Of a DNA stretch of 64,000 nt, positions 59,079 through 64,000 are shown piece after piece (position 1 is the stretch's first letter; each line of letters begins with the position of its first letter). The stretch spans positions 1-64,000 of the forward strand of contig CAOKWH010000001.1 in NCBI GenBank assembly GCA_948473085.1, written 5' to 3'. Under the pieces are notes generated by a model. That model searched no databases, was not told the origin of the DNA, and saw only the letters and a program-made list of their open reading frames with translations. The translations under genes were made by a program, and so were the position numbers. This stretch comes from an uncultured Clostridia bacterium (lineage in GTDB: Bacteria; Bacillota; Clostridia; Oscillospirales; Ruminococcaceae).

Positions 59079-61127
59079 ATGCCAATTGATCCCAGCATGG
59101 TACCCATGTTAGAAACTTTTATCTACGAATCCACCACGCTTCTGGAGCAGCTGGATGAGATTTTGTTGGAATCTGAAAAATCCAAGAGTTTCAGTGAGGA
59201 CTACATCAACGAAGTTTTTCGTATAATGCATACAATAAAAGGCTCGTCCGCAATGATGGAATTTACCAACATATCCGCCCTGGCCCACTCGGTGGAGGAT
59301 GTCTTTTTCATCCTGCGCGAAAACCCCGGCCGCTTGGCCAGCGTAAACGAAGCCTTGTTTGATGTTGTATTCCGAGCGTCCGATTTCCTGAAGATGGGCA
59401 TTGAGTCGGTGCAAAACACCGGCGAAGCCAACGAGGACCCGCAGGAAATGATCCAAGAGCTGGAACGCCTGGCTTCCATTATGCGCGGTGAAGCAGCCCC
59501 GGCTGCCGCTGCTGCCCCTGCGCCCGCTGCCGCAAGCAGTTCGGCCCCTGTGGCAGACCCTGCCTTTGCCGGGCTGCAGCAGATTAAAATTTACTTCGAA
59601 GACGGCTGCCAGATGGAGAATATCCGGGCCTTTATGCTGCTGACCCAGCTGAAGGACATCTGCGATGAACTGGAATCCATCCCGGCACATCCGGAAAACG
59701 ACGCCTCCCTCTGCTCGGAGATTATCCAGAACGGGTTTACTGTCTGTGTAAAGCCGGCTACCACTTTGGAGGATGTTATCCAGGTTATTGAGAGCGCTGT
59801 AAGCATTAAAACCTACGAGGTTTTGAAAGCGGAGGAAGCGCCCGCAGAGCCTGCGCCTCAGCCTGCCCAGGATGCACCCGCCGCCAGCGCGCCAGCGCCC
59901 CAGCCCGCCAAGCCTGCCGCCTCTGCACCCGCTGCCGGAGCTGGCGCAAAAGCCAAGCAGAGCCTTGTCAGCGTAAACCAGGCCAAGGTGGACCAGCTGA
60001 TGGACCTGATGGGCGAATTGGTTACCACCGAATCGATGGTTGTCAGCAGCCCGGACCTGAAGGGGCTGCAGCTGGATAACTTCAGCAAATCCGCCCGGGA
60101 GCTGCGCAAGCTCACCGATGAGCTGCAGGATGTGGTTATGTCCATCCGTATGGTGCCGCTGTCCGGCCTGTTCCAGCGGATGAACCGCATTGTCCGCGAT
60201 ATGAGCAAGAGCCTGAAAAAAGAGGTGGATCTGGTTACCGAGGGCGGCGACACCGAGGTGGATAAAACCATCAATGAAGCCATCGGCGACCCCTTTATGC
60301 ACATGGTGCGCAACGCAATGGACCACGCCATCGAATCCCCGGAGGAACGCCTGGCAGCCGGTAAGCCTGCCCGAGGCAAAATTACCCTTTCGGCCCAGAA
60401 TATCGGCGGCGAAATTGTTATGAAAATTGCCGATGATGGCCGCGGCCTGGACATTGATACCATCATGCGCAAGGCCCGGAACAACGGGATGCTCACCAAG
60501 CCTGAGAGCGAATACACCAACAAGGAAATTTTCAACTTTATCATGCTGCCCGGTTTTTCCACCAATAAGGAAGTTACCGAGTATTCCGGCCGTGGCGTGG
60601 GCATGGATGTGGTTCGGCAGAATATCGAAAAGGTGGGCGGTACCTTGTCCATCGACAGTAAACCCGGGCAAGGCACCGTGTTTACCATCAAAATCCCGCT
60701 GACCCTGGCCATTGCCGACGGTATGGAAATTGCTGTGGGCGACTCTATCTACACCCTGCCCATCACCTCCATCCGCCAGTCGCTGAAAATCTATGACGAC
60801 CAGCAGATTATCTATGACACCGATGGCACCGAAATGGTTATGCTGTACGGCGAGTGCTTCCCGCTGATTCGCCTGCATGAACTGTTCCATATCGATACCC
60901 CCATCACCGACCTGCACGATGGTATTGTGGTGCAGATCGAAAGCGCCGATAAAGTGGCCTGTCTGTTTGCAGACGAGCTGCTGGGCGAACAGCAGGTTGT
61001 GGTAAAGCCCTTCCCCAGTTTCTTAAACAAGTATGAAATTAAGCGCCTGGGGCTTTCGGGATGCACCATTTTGGGGGATGGCAGTATCAGCCTGATACTG
61101 GATGCCAATTCCCTGCTGAATATGTAA
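59079..61127 (+). CDS. cheA: Chemotaxis histidine kinase CheA
   Basis: HPt motif RIMHTIKGSSAMMEFTNISALAHSVEDVFF; kinase FMHMVRNAMDHAIESPEERLAAGKPARGKITLSAQNIGGEIVMKIADDGRGLD...GRGVGMDVVRQNIEKVGGTLSIDSKPGQGTVFTIKIPLTLAI; CheW-like C-terminus. Confidence 0.97.
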   Translation: MPIDPSMVPMLETFIYESTTLLEQLDEILLESEKSKSFSEDYINEVFRIMHTIKGSSAMMEFTNISALAHSVEDVFFILRENPGRLASVNEALFDVVFRASDFLKMGIESVQNTGEANEDPQEMIQELERLASIMRGEAAPAAAAAPAPAAASSSAPVADPAFAGLQQIKIYFEDGCQMENIRAFMLLTQLKDICDELESIPAHPENDASLCSEIIQNGFTVCVKPATTLEDVIQVIESAVSIKTYEVLKAEEAPAEPAPQPAQDAPAASAPAPQPAKPAASAPAAGAGAKAKQSLVSVNQAKVDQLMDLMGELVTTESMVVSSPDLKGLQLDNFSKSARELRKLTDELQDVVMSIRMVPLSGLFQRMNRIVRDMSKSLKKEVDLVTEGGDTEVDKTINEAIGDPFMHMVRNAMDHAIESPEERLAAGKPARGKITLSAQNIGGEIVMKIADDGRGLDIDTIMRKARNNGMLTKPESEYTNKEIFNFIMLPGFSTNKEVTEYSGRGVGMDVVRQNIEKVGGTLSIDSKPGQGTVFTIKIPLTLAIADGMEIAVGDSIYTLPITSIRQSLKIYDDQQIIYDTDGTEMVMLYGECFPLIRLHELFHIDTPITDLHDGIVVQIESADKVACLFADELLGEQQVVVKPFPSFLNKYEIKRLGLSGCTILGDGSISLILDANSLLNM

Positions 61128-61154
61128 ACTTCAACTGTAAAGGAGCAGTGTGCC

Positions 61155-61631
61155 ATGAGCGTTGAATCCATTATCAAAGACGAGAACGCCGTCGAAGACC
61201 TGCGGGGGCGTTTTCTGACCTTTTTTATAGGCGAAACCTATTACGGCATTGAATTGCTGAACATTATTGAAATTATCAGTGTTCAGCCCATTACTTATGT
61301 TCCGGGGCTTCCCATTTACTTTAAGGGGATTATCAACCTGCGGGGCAAGGTTGTGCCCATTATTGATGTCCGCTTAAAGTTCTGCAAGCCGGAACGCGCC
61401 TATGACGAAAAAACCTGTATTATTGTTGTAATGATACAGGATATGCAGGTTGGCCTTATTGTGGACAGTGTTGCCGAGGTAATTTCCATCGAAGATGCAC
61501 AGAAAAGCGACCCGCCCGAGCTGGGTGGCAACGGGGAGCGTTACCTCTCCTCCATTGCCAAGGTGGATGACAAAATTATTCTGAATATCAGCTGCGAAAA
61601 GTTTTTCCAAAGCGATTTTCGCACCTATTAA
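61155..61631 (+). CDS. cheW: Chemotaxis coupling protein CheW
   Basis: FLTFFIGETYYGIELLNIIEIISVQPITYVPGLPIYFKGIINLRGKVVPIIDVRLKF. Confidence 0.96.
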   Translation: MSVESIIKDENAVEDLRGRFLTFFIGETYYGIELLNIIEIISVQPITYVPGLPIYFKGIINLRGKVVPIIDVRLKFCKPERAYDEKTCIIVVMIQDMQVGLIVDSVAEVISIEDAQKSDPPELGGNGERYLSSIAKVDDKIILNISCEKFFQSDFRTY

Positions 61632-61652
61632 AAAACAAAGGAGTTTTCTATA

Positions 61653-62522
61653 GTGGATCGTTCAGAAAATACCTCGGGCATGGCCAAGTCGCATATCATC
61701 CGCATTACCGACCAGGAGTTTACCACACTGGCCAACTATGTTAAGGACAATTATGGAATTGACCTGACCAAAAAACGCATTTTAATCGAAAGCCGCCTGA
61801 CCCCGGACCTACGCCGGCATGGGTTTACCAACTTCCAGCAGTACATTGATATGCTCTTTAAAGAGAAATCCGAAACGGAAATTGTAAACCTCTTAAACAA
61901 GCTGACCACCAATTTGTCCTATTTCATGCGGGAAAACGAGCATTTTAACTACCTGTTTTCCCAGGTCCTCCCCTATCTGGAGCGCACCCGTACCAACCGG
62001 GAGCTGCGCATCTGGAGCGCCGGGTGCTCCACCGGGCAGGAAGCCTACAATATTCAAATGGTAATTGATGAATACTTTGGCGCCAGAAAGGCCCATTGGG
62101 ACACCACCATGCTGGCCACTGATATTTCCATGCGGGTGCTGAATAAGGGGCAAAAGGGTATTTATACAGCGGACGAGCTGAAGGACCTGCCTGCCAACTG
62201 GAAGTCCAAATACACCGTTGCTCTGCCAGATGGAACCTTCCAAATTATCGAGGCGCTGCGCAAGCAGGTAATTTTCCGGCCGGGTAATTTGATGGAGCCC
62301 TTCAACTTCAAAAAGCCGTTTGATTTGATATTCTGCCGCAATGTTATGATCTATTTTGATGAGCAGACCAAGGCAGAGCTGGTCAACAAGTTCTACAACT
62401 GGACCGCTCCCGATGGCTACCTGTTTATTGGGCATTCGGAAAATATCAACAACCTCCGCACTCGCTACACTTATATCCAACCCGCAATTTATCAAAGGAG
62501 GGATGGCTTCAATGCCCATTAA
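61653..62522 (+). CDS. cheR: Chemotaxis protein methyltransferase CheR
   Basis: LRIWSAGCSTGQEAYNIQMVIDEYF...FDLIFCRNVMIYFDEQTKAELVNKFYNWTAPDGYLFIGHSENIN. Confidence 0.96.
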   Translation: MDRSENTSGMAKSHIIRITDQEFTTLANYVKDNYGIDLTKKRILIESRLTPDLRRHGFTNFQQYIDMLFKEKSETEIVNLLNKLTTNLSYFMRENEHFNYLFSQVLPYLERTRTNRELRIWSAGCSTGQEAYNIQMVIDEYFGARKAHWDTTMLATDISMRVLNKGQKGIYTADELKDLPANWKSKYTVALPDGTFQIIEALRKQVIFRPGNLMEPFNFKKPFDLIFCRNVMIYFDEQTKAELVNKFYNWTAPDGYLFIGHSENINNLRTRYTYIQPAIYQRRDGFNAH

Positions 62523-63561
62523 AAAAATCCGATTGCTGATTGTGGATGATTCCCTGTTCTTCCGGCGCACCTTACAGGAGTTCCTTTCGTCCAACCCAAG
62601 AATTGAGGTCGTTGGCACAGCGGTTGACGCCATAGACGCTATGGACAAAATTAAAAAGCTCAACCCGGATGTTGTTACATTGGATGTGGAGATGCCCAAG
62701 TTAAACGGCATCGACTTTTTAAAGCAGCTGATGCCGCAGCACCCTCTGCCGGTTATTGTGGTAAGTTCCGCACCTATCCGTGCCCTGGATGCCTTGGATG
62801 CAGGTGCCGTGGACTTTGTCCGCAAGCCGGAGATTAAAGGGCCGCAGGATTTGGCCCACTTTATGACCGATTTGATTCAAAAAATCTATGTGGCATCCAT
62901 TTCCAAGGTAAAGAATCAAATTGCAGCATCCACCCTGTCGGCGCTGTCCCGTATTTCCAAGCTGAACACCAATGCCGGCCAGAATACGGTAATTGCCCTG
63001 GGTGCCTCCACTGGCGGCACCGAAGCAACCATCCAGGTGGTGCAGAGCCTGCCGGCAGATACCCCCGGCATTGTCATTGTGCAGCACATGCCGGCTGGAT
63101 TTACCAACATGTATGCGCAGCGGCTGAACCGTATCTGTAAAATGTCGGTGGTGGAAGCGCAGAATGGCGACCGTGTGGAGCGCGGCAAAATTATCATTGC
63201 TGCCGGCGAATACCACCTTCGCCTTGCCAAGGACGCCAGGGGCTACTATGTACAAAGCGAGCGCGGTGCAAAGGTAAACGGCCACTGCCCCTCGGTAGAT
63301 GTGCTGTTTGACTCTGTGGCGGAGGTCGCCAAAGCAGATGCCATGGGCATTATCTTAACCGGAATGGGCGCAGACGGTGCCAAGGGGCTGCTTAAAATGC
63401 GCCAGGCGGGTGCCTATACGCTGGGCCAGGATAAAGAAAGCTGCGTTGTTTACGGTATGCCCATGGTGGCCTTTGACATTGGCGGTGTACAAAAGCAGCT
63501 GCCGCTGACCGATATGGCCGGGGAAATTATTCGTTATCTTAACACTAGGCGGCCATTATAA
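62512..63561 (+). CDS. cheB: Chemotaxis protein-glutamate methylesterase CheB
   Basis: MPIKKIRLLIVDDSLFFRRTLQEFL (receiver), ALGASTGGTEATIQVVQSLPADTPGIVIVQHMPAGFTNMYAQRL, GMGADGAKGLLKMRQAGAYTLGQD (esterase); ATG overlaps the cheR stop by 11 nt. Confidence 0.96.
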   Translation: MPIKKIRLLIVDDSLFFRRTLQEFLSSNPRIEVVGTAVDAIDAMDKIKKLNPDVVTLDVEMPKLNGIDFLKQLMPQHPLPVIVVSSAPIRALDALDAGAVDFVRKPEIKGPQDLAHFMTDLIQKIYVASISKVKNQIAASTLSALSRISKLNTNAGQNTVIALGASTGGTEATIQVVQSLPADTPGIVIVQHMPAGFTNMYAQRLNRICKMSVVEAQNGDRVERGKIIIAAGEYHLRLAKDARGYYVQSERGAKVNGHCPSVDVLFDSVAEVAKADAMGIILTGMGADGAKGLLKMRQAGAYTLGQDKESCVVYGMPMVAFDIGGVQKQLPLTDMAGEIIRYLNTRRPL

Positions 63562-63572
63562 GCCATATATGA

Positions 63573-63626
63573 TAAAAAGCGGATACAATCAATTCTCCAT
63601 AGAGCTTTGATTGTATCCGTTTTTTA
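63573..63626. terminator. Bidirectional terminator between cheB and cheD
   Basis: AAAAAGCGGATACAATCAA-loop-TTGATTGTATCCGTTTTTTATTG. Confidence 0.85.
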
Positions 63627-63638
63627 TTGTTTTTATCA

Positions 63639-64000
63639 TTAGAAAACCCATTCGCCGCGGTTGGCCGATTTTACAAGCATCTGCCCATTTTCCGCATTGA
63701 AATAAACGGTTCTGCCATAATCCTTGCCAGTGTCATCTGCAATAATAGGAATGCCCAGCCTGCCCAGCTCGGCCTTTACAGCCGCTACATTGCGCTGCCC
63801 AATATTGGATAGATTCCCCCCTTTGAAATTGGAGAACATCCTGGCGCCGCCCGCAATTTTGGCTGTCAGCCTGCGGCGGCTTGCACCAGCCGCCACCATA
63901 CGCTGAACCAGTATTTCCAAAGCCTTATCCGCATAGCAATACGGCCGGTCGTTTTTTCCCTGCTCGCTTGTAGGCAGCATAATGTGGGAAAGCCCTGCAA
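63639..64000 (-). CDS. cheD: Chemoreceptor glutamine deamidase CheD (N-terminus beyond the window)
   Basis: GLSHIMLPTSEQGKNDRPYCYADKALEILVQRMVAAGASRRRLTAKIAGGARMFSNFKGGNLSNIGQRNVAAVKAELGRLGIPIIADDTGKDYGRTVYFNAENGQMLVK; reading frame continues past position 64000. Confidence 0.95.
   Translation of the reverse strand, partial: AGLSHIMLPTSEQGKNDRPYCYADKALEILVQRMVAAGASRRRLTAKIAGGARMFSNFKGGNLSNIGQRNVAAVKAELGRLGIPIIADDTGKDYGRTVYFNAENGQMLVKSANRGEWVF

Noticed and set aside
59109-60917. 602-aa minus-strand ORF antisense to cheA
   Set aside because: Antisense shadow of a well-supported CheA; low-complexity composition and no initiation signal.

Overview
This is a chromosomal window from a Gram-positive, probably sporulating and chemotactic Clostridia-type bacterium (Oscillospiraceae-like; lineage is inferred from gene content only). 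Most of it is core genome on the minus strand. It contains rpoC (partial)-rpoB, an M18 aminopeptidase, coaE, tsaC, prfA, and a long co-directional run dprA-topA-trmFO-plsX-rnc-(radical SAM)-smc-ftsY-rdgB-yhbY-nadD::yqeK-rsfS-leuS. It also contains infC-rpmI-rplT, purL, mtaB, two PBP5-type D,D-carboxypeptidases, pgi, spoIIE, gltX and a VanY-like peptidase. The right end is a chemotaxis cluster (cheA-cheW-cheR-cheB, convergent cheD). It is divergent from an unusual minus-strand set: a 467-aa FliK/YlqG-like protein, a stand-alone FlhB C-domain protein, a FtsA-like ATPase with a long C-terminal extension, and an EAL/HDOD protein. The observations I rate highest are: (1) a surface-protein gene whose promoter spacer contains a run of nine G, a candidate phase-variable promoter; (2) the truncated NPDTG C-terminus of that gene, abutting a 144-bp tandem palindromic repeat; (3) the FlhB-C/FliK-like/FtsA-like/HDOD cluster next to chemotaxis genes; (4) an AUU start for infC with a structured leader and consensus promoter; (5) a BusR-like GntR+RCK_C regulator; (6) a frame-disrupted XRE regulator. 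I saw no rRNA, tRNA, CRISPR array, prophage or complete insertion sequence.
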